A DNA stretch of 64,000 nt from Agromyces sp. H66 (GTDB lineage: Bacteria > Actinomycetota > Actinomycetes > Actinomycetales > Microbacteriaceae). Position numbers and translations under genes: made by a program. The notes beneath the pieces were generated by a model. That model searched no databases. It had not been told where the DNA came from and worked only from the letters and a program-made list of their open reading frames with translations. Shown here piece after piece: positions 36,701 through 44,690 of this stretch; the first letter of the stretch is position 1; every line of letters begins with the position of its first letter. The DNA is taken from the NCBI RefSeq assembly GCF_004959775.1, contig NZ_SJZG01000003.1, positions 372,001-436,000 of the forward strand, written 5' to 3'.

Positions 36701-36961
36701 GAGCGCGACGGTGGTGCCGGCCGCGGTGTTGCCGTTGAAGTACATCTCCACCGAGTACGCACCGGCCGCCAGGTCGACGGATGCCTCGGTCGGGTTGTAG
36801 ATCTCGATCGCCTTGTTGAACGACGACCCCTCGACGACCTCGCTGATGAGGAGCTCGGTCGGCGTCGCCTCCTCGGCCGCCGCGGGACTCGCGGCGAGCC
36901 CGACGGCCAGGAGCGACGCGGTCGCGAGGGTGACGGTGACACGGCGGACGGAGAGATGCAT
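33767..36961 (-). CDS. Secreted ExeM/NucH-like extracellular nuclease
   Basis: 1064 residues. A signal peptide (VTVTLATASLLAVGLAASPAAAEE) is followed by a lamin-tail-type domain (LLISEVVEGSSFNKAIEIYNPT), a second similar region (PVINEFSSSTAGTDVEYVEV), an OB-fold part (ASVQIEGVVTGDFQ), then an endonuclease/exonuclease/phosphatase domain from about residue 645 (SFNVLNYFTTFG, LIEIENNGD, VVNHLKSKGSAC, IGDLNSYDQEDP, SDHDPVLIGLEL), all metal-enzyme motifs present, and an Ig-like C-terminus. ExeM-type enzymes degrade extracellular DNA for nutrients or biofilm release. No LPXTG. ATG 36961 has GGGAG upstream. Confidence 0.92.
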   Translation of the reverse strand: MHLSVRRVTVTLATASLLAVGLAASPAAAEEATPTELLISEVVEGSSFNKAIEIYNPTEASVDLAAGAYSVEMYFNGNTAAGTTVALTGTVAPGDVHVVAHGSASAGVLAVADQTSSASWYNGDDAIVLTRGDAVVDAIGQVGFDPGSQWGTGLVSTADNTLRRMASVCVGDTDQTDVFDPALEWEGYATDTFDGLGAHFCGEVGPQEPVINEFSSSTAGTDVEYVEVLVEPGTDLSDFRVLEIEGDGGSSLGVVDEVVSLDAADADGRSITWLAANTLENGTVSLLLVTGFAGALGDDLDADDDGVLDDVAGLTVVDSIAVHDGGASDFAYGDTVLTAEYDGLPFAPGGASRIPDGTDTDSTADWVRNDFDLAGIPGRTGSLVAGEAANTPGARNSLTVVVVPLPPADCAAPTVTIGSVQGPGDASPVVGASVQIEGVVTGDFQVGGFEGYYLQDAGDGDAATSDGIFVYAPTGLDVAEGDVVHIAGTVSEFFGMTEVTATANAICASGEALPTAAEFSLPAGPADYEPLEGMRVTLPQTLSILEFFEYGRYGLITVGTDRQHQPTAVYDAGSPEAIALAEENALNRITIDDGRSEENPDPAIHPNGAEFTLDNLFRGGDLVTNVTGVLDYRFDTWAVQPTQGADFDVANPRPEAPVVGGSTTVASFNVLNYFTTFGSRGASDAVEFERQQDKIVSAISQLDADIVGLIEIENNGDTAVSALVDALNAEMGAGTYNFISTGVLGTDVITTALIYKPAEVTPAGDHAVLDESVDPRWIDDHNRPALAQAFTDNQTGGDVAVVVNHLKSKGSACAGEPQDPNGQGNCNIVRTEAAAAMVDWLATGPTAAAPGRELIIGDLNSYDQEDPIQVLTEAGYTDLLLRDQGEYAYSYVFDGQLGYLDYGLAGTGLVDDVVEATTWAVNADEPSLIDYDMTFKKPAQDALYASDAYRSSDHDPVLIGLELDNTAPELEVTADPEAVFPPDAQWHTVEFDIDATDNSGRDVTVELVGIEATGHKADYRIVSDTEVELLARQGAVYVATFEATDAAGNTTTVEVTVRVLPQVG

Positions 36962-37080
36962 CAGGACTCCCTGGCTCAACGCGCGGGTGTCGGCCTGACC
37001 CCCGAGACGAGGGTCAGACTACGGGAGCGGATCCGGCCGGTGGAAGGCCCCCGAATGGGAAGAACAGGTGAACGGCTCAC

Positions 37081-37111
37081 ATGTGCAGGCGGGGCATCCG
37101 ACTGTGCACAT
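37081..37111 (-). terminator. Hairpin after GNAT gene
   Basis: ATGTGCA (37081-37087) pairs with TGCACAT (37105-37111) around 17 bases. It lies 20 bases beyond the GNAT stop and before the nuclease promoter region. The rest of 36962-37131 holds no gene; AGACTA at 37016-37021 may be the -10 box of the nuclease on the minus strand. Confidence 0.4.
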
Positions 37112-37131
37112 CTGAGCACGCGCCCGAGCGG

Positions 37132-38037
37132 TCAGAGATGGATGGCGCGGTTGACGTAGTTCGACGTGACGACCATGCCGACCTTCTCGTAGAGGCCGAG
37201 TGCACCGGTGCGGGAATCCGTGCTGAGCTCCGAGACGGTCGCCCCGTGCGCCCGGCCCTGGACGAAGGCGTCCACCAGCAACGCCTGCGCGATGCCGCGG
37301 TTGCGCCGGTCGGCACGGGTCGCCAGGCGGTCGACGTAGGCCGTGTCGTCGGCGAGCACGACCACCGCGGCGCCGACGACGTCGCCGACGTCATCCGTGA
37401 CGACGCGCAGGTTCCACGGCTCGAAGCCGGGGCGCTCGAGCACCGAGGCGGTGAAGTCCTCGAAGCTCTCGCGAGCGCGCCTCGACCACTCCAGGAAGGC
37501 GTCCTCGAGCACGTCGTGCATCGCGCGCAGGTCGGCCGGACCCGCCTCCCCGATCGCGTAGCCGGGCGGCAGCGCGCGCCGTGGAATCTCCGTTCCCTCG
37601 GGGAGTTCCAGCACCCAGCTGTTCCAGCGCACGTGGTAGCCGAGGCCGGCGAGCAGACGGTCGCCGGCCGACCCGACGAACACCGGCATGCCGACCACGT
37701 CGGATCCCCCGCGGCGCGCGGCCTGTCGGATCCAGTCGGCGATCCACGTGCCGATGCCGCGGCCGCGCCACTCGGGATGCACAGCCGCGGCGGCCCGGTC
37801 GTGCCCGACCAGCTCGCCGTACGCCACGATCCGGTCGCCGTCGAGCACCGCGATCGAGCGTGCGGCCAGGTCGTGGCTGGGCCGGCTCCAGCCGGAGACG
37901 AGATCGGCCTCCTCGATGTTCACGCGGCCGGTGTCCTCGCGTTCCTGCGCGGCGATCAGCTCGAAGGCGGGCCGCGAGTCCTCGCGCGTCAGCGGGCGGG
38001 TGGTCAGGTCGGCGGGAAGCCGCGGCGAAGTCGTCAC
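37132..38037 (-). CDS. GNAT acetyltransferase with two GNAT domains
   Basis: 301 residues with the tandem-GNAT layout of mycothiol synthase-like proteins: domain 1 (about 10-145) with VHPEWRGRGIGTWIADW for acetyl-CoA binding, domain 2 (about 155-300) with LATRADRRNRGIAQALLVDAF and STDSRTGALGLYEKVGM. No substrate can be named. The GTG at 38037 is preceded at seven bases by TATGAT (38044-38049, minus strand), a strong -10 box, so this gene seems to have its own leaderless transcript rather than being part of the pot operon. Confidence 0.82.
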   Translation of the reverse strand: MTTSPRLPADLTTRPLTREDSRPAFELIAAQEREDTGRVNIEEADLVSGWSRPSHDLAARSIAVLDGDRIVAYGELVGHDRAAAAVHPEWRGRGIGTWIADWIRQAARRGGSDVVGMPVFVGSAGDRLLAGLGYHVRWNSWVLELPEGTEIPRRALPPGYAIGEAGPADLRAMHDVLEDAFLEWSRRARESFEDFTASVLERPGFEPWNLRVVTDDVGDVVGAAVVVLADDTAYVDRLATRADRRNRGIAQALLVDAFVQGRAHGATVSELSTDSRTGALGLYEKVGMVVTSNYVNRAIHL

Positions 38038-38085
38038 GGCGTGATCATAGGGGCATCCCGTGCCGAGGCTCGGCGCCGGCGCCGG

Positions 38086-38886
38086 TCATCGGTGCTGCTG
38101 CTCCGAGCCTGAGAGCCGCTGCGCGATGTAGATCGGGATGATCGACACCAGCACGAGCACGACCGCGATGACCGACACGATCGGCGCCTGGTTCGGCCGG
38201 AACATGTTGTTCAGGATGAAGATCGGCAGCGTCGTGACGCCCGAGCCGGCCGTGAACGTGGTCACGATGATCTCGTCGAACGACAGCGCGAACGCGAGCA
38301 GTCCGCCGGCGAGCAGGGCCGACCGCAACTGCGGGAAGGTCACGAGCCGGAACGTCGTCCAGATGCCGGCGCCGAGGTCGGCGGATGCCTCCTCGAGGTT
38401 CGTGCCCTGGCGCCGCAGGCGGGCGATCACGTTGTTGAAGACCGTGACGATGCAGAACGTGGCGTGCGCGATGACCACCGTCCAGATCGACAGCGGCACG
38501 CCCATGATCGTGCGGAAGAAGTTGTTGAGCGCGATACCGGTGATGATGCCCGGCAGCGCGATCGGCAGGATGACGAGCAGGCTGATGGCGTCGCGGCCGA
38601 AGAAGTCGAAGCGCTGCAGGGCGAGCGAGATGAGCGTGCCGAGCACGAGCGAGATGGCGGTCGCGATGATCGCAACCTGCACGCTCGTGGTCACCGCCTC
38701 GATCGCGCCCGCACTCTGGAACGCGCGCACCCACCACTCGAAGGTGAAGCCGGGCGGCGGCCAGGTGAGCGACGTGGACGTCGAGAACGAGTTCACGAGC
38801 ACGACGAGCAGCGGCACGTACACCGCCACGAGGATGACCGCGGTGACGACGCCGAGTGCCGTGCGGGAAAGACGTGAGAGGCGCAT
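38086..38886 (-). CDS. potC: ABC transporter permease, PotC-like
   Basis: 266 residues with about six hydrophobic segments. The conserved EAA loop reads NLEEASADLGAGIWTTFRLVTFPQLRSALLAG, the contact with the ATPase. With PotB it forms the membrane channel for spermidine/putrescine-type uptake. It starts ten bases past the potB stop. The annotated role rests on family and operon context; the true substrate could be another amine. Confidence 0.85.
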   Translation of the reverse strand: MRLSRLSRTALGVVTAVILVAVYVPLLVVLVNSFSTSTSLTWPPPGFTFEWWVRAFQSAGAIEAVTTSVQVAIIATAISLVLGTLISLALQRFDFFGRDAISLLVILPIALPGIITGIALNNFFRTIMGVPLSIWTVVIAHATFCIVTVFNNVIARLRRQGTNLEEASADLGAGIWTTFRLVTFPQLRSALLAGGLLAFALSFDEIIVTTFTAGSGVTTLPIFILNNMFRPNQAPIVSVIAVVLVLVSIIPIYIAQRLSGSEQQHR

Positions 38887-38895
38887 CCGTGACCC

Positions 38896-39810
38896 TTAGA
38901 GGTTGTCGAGCGCACCGGTGCGGCGCACGAGGAAGAGGTACCCGAAGATGATCACGATCGGGATGAGCGCGATCGCCGATGCGAGCGGCAGGTTGTTGGC
39001 CGCGCCCACGTTCGTGTACACGAGGTTGCCGAGCATCTGGCTGGCGCCGCCGACGATGTTCACGGTGATGTAGTCGCCGAGCGAGAGCGAGAAGCTGAAG
39101 ATGGTGCCCGCGATGATGGCCGGGAGCACCAGCGGGAAGACCACATGGCGGATGGTCGGCCAGGTCCGCCCACCCAGGTCGGCGGATGCCTCGAGCAGCG
39201 AGTCGGGCACCCGCTCGAGCCCGGCGTAGATCGGGAGGATCACGTACGGCAGCCACAGGTACGACAGCGTGATGATGGTCGCCGGCAGGCCGTAGCCGGG
39301 CGTGTGACCGCCGAACGGCGACACCAGCCACTCGAGGATGCCGTCCTGGGAGAGCACCGAGCGCCACGCGTACGCCTTCACGAGGTAGCTCGCCCAGAGC
39401 GGCGTGAGCACCATGATGACGAGGATGCGCTGCATCCGCGGCGTCGCGACCTTCGCCATGTAGAACGCGATCGGCAGCGCGAGCAGCACGTCGATGATGG
39501 TCACCGCGAGCGCCACCCCGATGGTGCGCAGCGTCACCGTCTGGTAGAGCGAGCCGGTGAGCACCTTGATGATGTTGTCGAGGGTCCACTCGGTGCGCAC
39601 CTGGCCGGTGAAGCTGTCGACCGACCAGAACGCGGTGATGAGCAGCAGCACCAGCGCGACGATGTAGACGACGACGAGCCAGAACAGCGGTGCGGTGAGC
39701 AGCAGCGCCAGGCGCGCCCTCGGGTGGGTCGCGAGGAAGGCGGAGCCCTTCCGCCCGAAGTCGGCGCGGCGAGCGGGCAGTGGATGCCTCGTCGGGGCGT
39801 TCGTCGTCAT
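38896..39810 (-). CDS. potB: ABC transporter permease, PotB-like
   Basis: 304 residues with about seven hydrophobic segments. The EAA loop is SLLEASADLGGRTWPTIRHVVFPLVLPAIIAG. The start ATG 39810 is internal to a longer open frame and was chosen because the upstream part is Arg-rich and lacks hydrophobic character. It follows potD after a strong hairpin that may reduce transcription into the permease genes. Confidence 0.85.
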   Translation of the reverse strand: MTTNAPTRHPLPARRADFGRKGSAFLATHPRARLALLLTAPLFWLVVVYIVALVLLLITAFWSVDSFTGQVRTEWTLDNIIKVLTGSLYQTVTLRTIGVALAVTIIDVLLALPIAFYMAKVATPRMQRILVIMVLTPLWASYLVKAYAWRSVLSQDGILEWLVSPFGGHTPGYGLPATIITLSYLWLPYVILPIYAGLERVPDSLLEASADLGGRTWPTIRHVVFPLVLPAIIAGTIFSFSLSLGDYITVNIVGGASQMLGNLVYTNVGAANNLPLASAIALIPIVIIFGYLFLVRRTGALDNL

Positions 39811-39863
39811 GCGTGTCCTGTCGTGTCGGATGCTGCGGGCCGGGGAGCCGGCGGGGTGGCCGT

Positions 39864-39888
39864 CTCCCCGACCCGCGCGGGCGGGGAG
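39864..39888 (-). promoter_or_regulatory. Strong hairpin between potD and potB
   Basis: CTCCCC-GA-CCCGC (39864-39876) pairs with GCGGG-C-GGGGAG (39877-39888). It lies two bases after the potD stop. Such structures often reduce or stabilise transcript, giving more binding protein than permease. Confidence 0.6.
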
Positions 39889-39890
39889 GT

Positions 39891-41069
39891 TCAGCCCTTG
39901 ATCTCCTGCCAGGCCTCGGTCCAGGCCGCGTAGTCGACGCACTCCACATCGGTGCGACCGTCGACGCACTCGGCGATCGGGGTCGTCCAGTACCAGATCT
40001 GCGACGCGTAGTCGGCGTCACCGGCGTGGTAGGCCTCGCAGTCCTCGCGGAACTCGCACGCGGCGTCGTTCGACGGCGCCTCGCCGAAGTACGAGGTCGC
40101 GGCGGCGTTCGCCTCGGGGCTCGCGATGTGGTTCAGCCACGCGTACGCGCAGTTCGGGTTGGCGGCGTCGGACGAGATCATCCAGGTGTCCGACCAACCG
40201 GTCGCGCCTTCCTCGGGCAGCACGACCGCGGTCGACGCGCCCTCCGACTCGAGCACGTTCTGGATGACCTGCCAGGTGGTGCCGACGACCGAGTCGCCGG
40301 TCTGGAAGGCCTGGATCTCCTTGAGGTAGTCCGACCAGTACTCGCCGACGTGCTGGCGCTGCTCCTTCAGCAGGTCGACCGCGGCCTGGAACTGCTCCTC
40401 GTCGAGTGCGTACGGGTTCTCGATGCCGAGCTCGGGCTGGTGGGCCATGAGGTAGACCGCGGCATCCGCGATGTAGATCGGGGAGTCGTACGCGGTGACC
40501 TTGCCGCTGAACTCGCTCGCCCGGTCGAATACGACGTCCCACGAGGTGGGCGCCTCGGTGACGACCTCGGTGTTGTACATGAGCAGGTTCGCGCCGTAGC
40601 CGTGCGGCACGCCGTACGACTCGCCGTCGACGGAGTTCCACTCCTTGTCCTTGAGGAAGTCGTAGATGCCGTCGTAGTTCGGGATGAGGTCGGTGTTGAC
40701 CGGCGCCACGTCGCCGGCGGCGATGAGCCGCAGCGTCGCGTCGCCCGAGGCGGCCACGACGTCGTAGTCGCCGGACTTCATGAGGTTGACGGCCTCGTCG
40801 GAGGTGCCGTAGGTCTTCGACTCGACCTCGCAGCCGGTCTCCTCCTCGAAGGAGCTGACCCAGTCGACGGCGGGGTCGTTCGACCCGTCCTCGACGTAGC
40901 CGGGCCACGCGAGGATCGAGACCTGGCCCTCCATCTCGCCGAGCTCCTCGGCGGCCTCGCCGCCGCCGGTGCCTCCGGACTGGGTGCCGCAGGCGGTGAG
41001 CACCGCGATCGAGGCGATCGCGAGTCCCACCGTCGCGCCGCGGCGCGCGGTGAGCGGATTCCGCTTCAT
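39891..41069 (-). CDS. potD: Polyamine-type solute-binding lipoprotein, PotD-like
   Basis: 392 residues. The lipobox VLTAC sets Cys27. The mature protein has the PotD/PotF fold start (GQVSILAWPGYVEDG), then YGTSDEAVNLMKSGDYDVVAASGD, WNSVDGESYGVPHGYGANLLMYNT, and a C-terminal AWTEAWQEIKG. It binds substrate outside the membrane and delivers it to PotB/PotC. ATG 41069 follows a GAGAGAAC box. The preceding gap holds a dispersed repeat (41128-41160). Confidence 0.9.
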   Translation of the reverse strand: MKRNPLTARRGATVGLAIASIAVLTACGTQSGGTGGGEAAEELGEMEGQVSILAWPGYVEDGSNDPAVDWVSSFEEETGCEVESKTYGTSDEAVNLMKSGDYDVVAASGDATLRLIAAGDVAPVNTDLIPNYDGIYDFLKDKEWNSVDGESYGVPHGYGANLLMYNTEVVTEAPTSWDVVFDRASEFSGKVTAYDSPIYIADAAVYLMAHQPELGIENPYALDEEQFQAAVDLLKEQRQHVGEYWSDYLKEIQAFQTGDSVVGTTWQVIQNVLESEGASTAVVLPEEGATGWSDTWMISSDAANPNCAYAWLNHIASPEANAAATSYFGEAPSNDAACEFREDCEAYHAGDADYASQIWYWTTPIAECVDGRTDVECVDYAAWTEAWQEIKG

Positions 41070-41127
41070 GGTTCTCTCCTGTTTCTCTGTGTGTGGTGCA
41101 TGGTGGTGGTGCAGGTCGTTGTTCGCG

Positions 41128-41160
41128 GGTCGAGGAGCGGCGGAGCCGCGTCTCGAGACC
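41128..41160. repeat. Microbacteriaceae-type palindromic repeat in pot operon
   Basis: GGTCGAGGAGCGGCGG continues into AGCCGCGTCTCGAGACC, forming an imperfect palindrome (GGTC...GACC ends, GCGGC/GCCGC core). I recall closely related GGTCTCGAGAC...CCTCGACC elements as abundant in Microbacteriaceae genomes. It lies directly after the potA stop. Confidence 0.6.
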
Positions 41161-41163
41161 AGG

Positions 41164-42225
41164 TCACGTGGATGCCGCGGCCGCGGCATCCGTCACCGAT
41201 ACGGGCGTGGCGAGCGCGATCACGTCGGCGTCGTGCCAGGTGACCACCACGCGATCGCCGCGTTCGTCGTCGTGCACGCGGTGACGGTCGTTCTGCTCGA
41301 GCACGCTGACTCGCGTTCCCGCGTCGAGGTCGACGACGATGCGGATGCCGCTGCCGAGGTAGATCGTCTCGACCACGGTGCCCGGCGCATTGTGCACGTC
41401 GTCGCCGGTCTCGCCGCTGCCGACCGTCATCTTCTCGGGACGCACGGAGTGCAGGCCCGCTCGACCGAGGAGCTGCTGCGACACCGAGTCGTCGAACAGG
41501 TTCGACGTGCCGACGAAGTCGGCGACGAACCGTGAGGCCGGGCGCTCGTAGAGTTCGGCCGGCGTGCCGAGCTGCTCGATGCGCCCGTTGTTGAACACGG
41601 CGATGCGGTCGGAGAGGGTGAGCGCCTCCTCCTGGTCGTGCGTGACGAAGATGAACGTGATGCCGAGGTCGCGCTGGATCTCCTTGAGCTCGACCTGCAT
41701 CTGCTCGCGGAGCTTCAGGTCGAGGGCGCCGAGCGGCTCGTCGAGGAGCAGCACCTTGGGCTGCACGACCGTTGCTCGGGCGAGGGCGACGCGCTGGCGC
41801 TGACCGCCCGAGAGCTGCGAGGGCTTGCGGTCGCCCATCTGCTCGAGTCGCACCGAGGCGAGCGCCCGGCGCGCACGCTCGTTGCGCTCCTTGCGGCCGA
41901 TGCCGCGCACGCGCAGGCCGTAGGCGACGTTCTCGAGCACGCTCATGTGCGGGAACAGCGCGTAGTCCTGGAACACGGTGTTGACGTCGCGGTCGAAGGG
42001 CGCGCGCTTCGTGACATCCTCCCCGAAGAGTTCGATGGTGCCCGAGGTCGGCTGTTCGAAGCCCGCGATGAGCCGCAGCACCGTGGTCTTGCCAGATCCC
42101 GACGGACCGAGCATCGAGAAGAACTCGCCGGCGGCGATCTCGAGGTCGACATGGTCGACGGCGGTGACGGCGCCGAACTCCTTGGTGAGCCCGGTGAGCC
42201 GGATGGCCGGCTGCTGGTCGGTCAT
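41164..42225 (-). CDS. potA: ABC transporter ATPase, PotA-like
   Basis: 353 residues. ATPase domain: Walker A GPSGSGKTT, signature LSGGQRQRVALARA, Walker B VLLLDEP and switch His in VTHDQEE. The C-terminal TOBE region (from about residue 250: LGRAGLHSVRPEKMTV) is present. It powers the PotB/PotC channel. It heads the minus-strand operon. Its promoter has a good -10 box (TATGAT, minus strand, 42291-42286) that overlaps the palindrome at 42288-42303. Confidence 0.95.
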   Translation of the reverse strand: MTDQQPAIRLTGLTKEFGAVTAVDHVDLEIAAGEFFSMLGPSGSGKTTVLRLIAGFEQPTSGTIELFGEDVTKRAPFDRDVNTVFQDYALFPHMSVLENVAYGLRVRGIGRKERNERARRALASVRLEQMGDRKPSQLSGGQRQRVALARATVVQPKVLLLDEPLGALDLKLREQMQVELKEIQRDLGITFIFVTHDQEEALTLSDRIAVFNNGRIEQLGTPAELYERPASRFVADFVGTSNLFDDSVSQQLLGRAGLHSVRPEKMTVGSGETGDDVHNAPGTVVETIYLGSGIRIVVDLDAGTRVSVLEQNDRHRVHDDERGDRVVVTWHDADVIALATPVSVTDAAAAAST

Positions 42226-42285
42226 GGCGTCCCCTTCGATGCATTCGCGATGTTCGCGCACGCCGGTCAACTGGCGATACTCAAA

Positions 42286-42303
42286 ATCATATGGATCCAG
42301 ATG
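42286..42303. promoter_or_regulatory. potA promoter with overlapping palindrome (candidate GntR site)
   Basis: CATATGGATCCAGATG (42288-42303) is a near-perfect palindrome with a single mismatched pair, in the AT-rich gap between potA and the GntR gene. It overlaps the -10 box TATGAT of potA on the minus strand. A similar TGGAT...ATCCA spacing extends to 42314. Confidence 0.55.
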
Positions 42304-42368
42304 TCTAAATCCAGTCACGCGTGTTACGGTCTTGTCACGGATTTCGAGCACGGATGCCGGGAGGTCGG

Positions 42369-43172
42369 ATGCCGCAGGCCACCGGCCGCGCCGATGCCAC
42401 GCGCGCGGTCGTCTTCTCGCCGCTCGACGGAGCGGGCCGCGCCGAGCTCGTCGAGCAGCGCCTGACCGACGCGATCGTCTCGGGCGTGCTGCGCGACGGC
42501 GAGCGCCTTCCGAGCGAGTCCGAGCTCGCCCGGAGCCTCGGCGTCGCGGTCGTCACCGCCCGCGAGGCGCTGGTGGCGCTGCGCGACAAGGGCCTCGTGC
42601 ACACCAAGCGCGGCCGCGACGGCGGCAGCTTCGTGACCCACGACCGCGACGCGACCACGCGCATGGTCGACGAGCGCGTGCGCTCGCTCAGCCGCATCGA
42701 ATTGCGCGACCTCTCGTTGCACTACGCCGCGATCGCGGGCATGGCGGCCGAGATCGCCGCCGACCGGGCGAGCGAGGACGACCTCGCGAGCCTCATCGAG
42801 ATCGACGCCCGCGCCGACCTCGCGACACCCGGCGGGGCGCGCCGCGCGATGGGTCGGTTCCAGCTCGAGATCGCCGCCGTGAGCCAGTCGCCTCGACTGG
42901 TGCACGAGGAGCTGCGGCTGCAGGCCGAGGCCGGGCCCTTGCTCTGGCTGTGCCTGCGGGAGCAGGATTCACGTGACCGCAGTCGCGCGGCGAGGCTCGA
43001 GGTCATCGAGGCCGTTCGCGACGTGCAGCCCGAACGCGCACGTCGCGCGACGACCGACCACATCGCCTCGGCCGTGGAGTGGCTCATCGACGAGAAGGTG
43101 CGCCTCGAACAGGCCGCGGCCGCCCCGGCGGCCACCGCGACCGCCCGACATCCGGAAGGAGCGAGGCCATGA
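42369..43172 (+). CDS. FCD-type GntR-family regulator
   Basis: 267 residues. The winged helix (about 10-80: VEQRLTDAIVSGVLRDGERLPSESELARSLGVAVVTAREALVALRDKGLVHTKRGRDGGSFV) is typical of GntR. The helical part (to 260) matches FCD ligand-binding domains, with acidic and His positions that may hold a metal. GAGGT lies six bases before ATG 42369. The ATGA overlap with the Cache-domain gene implies tight co-expression. It is divergent from the pot operon and likely controls it. Confidence 0.88.
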   Translation: MPQATGRADATRAVVFSPLDGAGRAELVEQRLTDAIVSGVLRDGERLPSESELARSLGVAVVTAREALVALRDKGLVHTKRGRDGGSFVTHDRDATTRMVDERVRSLSRIELRDLSLHYAAIAGMAAEIAADRASEDDLASLIEIDARADLATPGGARRAMGRFQLEIAAVSQSPRLVHEELRLQAEAGPLLWLCLREQDSRDRSRAARLEVIEAVRDVQPERARRATTDHIASAVEWLIDEKVRLEQAAAAPAATATARHPEGARP

Positions 43173-43972
43173 GCGTCGACGTCGACGTCACCGCCGAGCA
43201 CATCACCCGGCGCATCGCCTCAACGATCGACCCCGTCTTCGCCATGATCGAGGGCTGGCGCGACGTGCTCGAGCGCGAGCTCGCGGGACCCTACGCCGGC
43301 GCGCTCACGGGCGACGGCGAGCCGACCGCCGAGAGGCTCGATCCCGTCGTCGCGGCGCTCGTGAGCGGCGAACTCGATCGCGAGGGCAGTCTCATCACCG
43401 GCGCCGGCTTCGTCGCGGCGCCGGGCTTCCTCGCCGACGCGCCATGGCACCTCGCCTGGTGGCTCAGCGGCTCGAACACGTTCGGCCCCGGCTCCGGACT
43501 TCGCCGGCTCTCGACCGTCGACGACCCCGACTCCGAGCAATTCCGCGACTACACGACGCTCGAGTGGTGGCGGGTGCCCGCACGCACGGGCACCCGGCAC
43601 CTCACGGGGCCTTACGTCGACTACCTGTGCACCGACGACTACACCGTGACGATCACGACGCCCGTGCGCGTCGCCGGCGAGATGGTCGGCCTCGTGGGCA
43701 CCGACCTCTACGTCGCACGCCTCGAGCAGGTGCTGCTCCCGGTGATCCGCGAGTCGGGGCATCCCTGCACCCTCGTGAACGCGTCGGGCCGCATCGTGGC
43801 GTCGACCGACGCCCGGCGACCGACCGGGGCGCTGCTGCGCCTCGAGGGCCTGTCCGAGGCCCTCGCGCCGCTGCGCGATGCCGTCACGGTGACGGATGCC
43901 GCGTCGCTGCCGGGTGGCGAGGCCGTCGTGCCGTGCGGCGACACGTCGCTGGCGCTCGTGCTGGAGGCCTGA
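43169..43972 (+). CDS. Soluble Cache-domain protein coupled to GntR
   Basis: 267 residues. The sensor motif is well kept: FRDYTTLEWWRVPARTGTRHLTGPYVDYLCTDDYTVTITTPVRVAGEMVGLVGTDLYVARLEQ is a dCache-type ligand pocket (about residues 130-190). No signal peptide, membrane segment or output domain is visible, which is unusual, as Cache domains generally sit outside the membrane on receptors. AAGGAG lies upstream of ATG 43169. It is probably cytosolic and may bind the transported amine or a product and act on the GntR protein. Confidence 0.8.
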   Translation: MSVDVDVTAEHITRRIASTIDPVFAMIEGWRDVLERELAGPYAGALTGDGEPTAERLDPVVAALVSGELDREGSLITGAGFVAAPGFLADAPWHLAWWLSGSNTFGPGSGLRRLSTVDDPDSEQFRDYTTLEWWRVPARTGTRHLTGPYVDYLCTDDYTVTITTPVRVAGEMVGLVGTDLYVARLEQVLLPVIRESGHPCTLVNASGRIVASTDARRPTGALLRLEGLSEALAPLRDAVTVTDAASLPGGEAVVPCGDTSLALVLEA

Positions 43973-44020
43973 GCGGCACGTTCCGCCCGCTCGAGGCGCC
44001 CGCAAGCGTCGGCGCCGACC

Positions 44021-44674
44021 TCAGTCGACGTGCTCGGCGAGCGGCCGGAGCACCTCGGGGTCGGCGCCCGCAGCGAGGAGCCGCGACACGAGGCCCCGGC
44101 GCGCCAGCCGGTACGGCTCGTTCGACCCCGTCATGACGGAGCGGGTGTTCGCCGTGTCGAGCAGGGCGATGAACTCGAACGCGAGCTGTTCGCCGTCGGT
44201 GTCTGGGGCGAGCTCGCCCTGCGCGACCGCGTAGCCGAGCGAGACGCGCACGTAGTCGCCCCAGCTGTCGTACGCCTGCGCGATCGCGTCGCGCACCGGC
44301 CCCGGCTTGGAGTCGAAATCGGCCACGGCGGCGGCGAAGAAGCATCCGCCGGGGAAGATCCGATCGCGGGAATAGGCGATCCACCCGTCGAGCAGGGCCA
44401 CGATGCGATGGATGCCCCGGGGCGCCGCCTGTCGGGCGGGCTCGAGCACCGTCTCGCGGAACCGCTGCGCGGCCGCCTCGACGGTGGCGAGTTGCAGGCG
44501 TTCCTTCGTGCCGAAGAGCGTCGCCACGTTGCTCTTGCTCACCTGCGCGGCGGTCGCGAGCCGTCCGATCGACAGCCCGTCGAGGCCTTCGAGCGACGCG
44601 ATGTCGACGGCGTTCGCGAGCACGAGGCGGCGCGAGGCATCCCCTCGAACCCTGCGGCCATCGATTTCCGGCAT
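44021..44674 (-). CDS. TetR-family regulator
   Basis: 217 residues. The N-terminal helix-turn-helix (ANAVDIASLEGLDGLSIGRLATAAQVSKSNVATLFGTKERLQLATVEAA) and a C-terminal ligand domain (TetR_C type). ATG 44674 was chosen since upstream codons are a GC-rich open frame running through the operator. It is divergent from the alpha/beta hydrolase gene, and the perfect inverted repeat at 44691-44725 is its evident operator. Confidence 0.9.
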   Translation of the reverse strand: MPEIDGRRVRGDASRRLVLANAVDIASLEGLDGLSIGRLATAAQVSKSNVATLFGTKERLQLATVEAAAQRFRETVLEPARQAAPRGIHRIVALLDGWIAYSRDRIFPGGCFFAAAVADFDSKPGPVRDAIAQAYDSWGDYVRVSLGYAVAQGELAPDTDGEQLAFEFIALLDTANTRSVMTGSNEPYRLARRGLVSRLLAAGADPEVLRPLAEHVD

Positions 44675-44690
44675 GCCCTTCAGTTTACGC

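Noticed and set aside
33917-37159. Very long open frame (over 1000 codons) antisense to the secreted nuclease gene
   Set aside because: High GC keeps opposite frames open; the translation is Arg/Val/Gly-rich without domains, while the minus strand encodes a complete ExeM-type nuclease.
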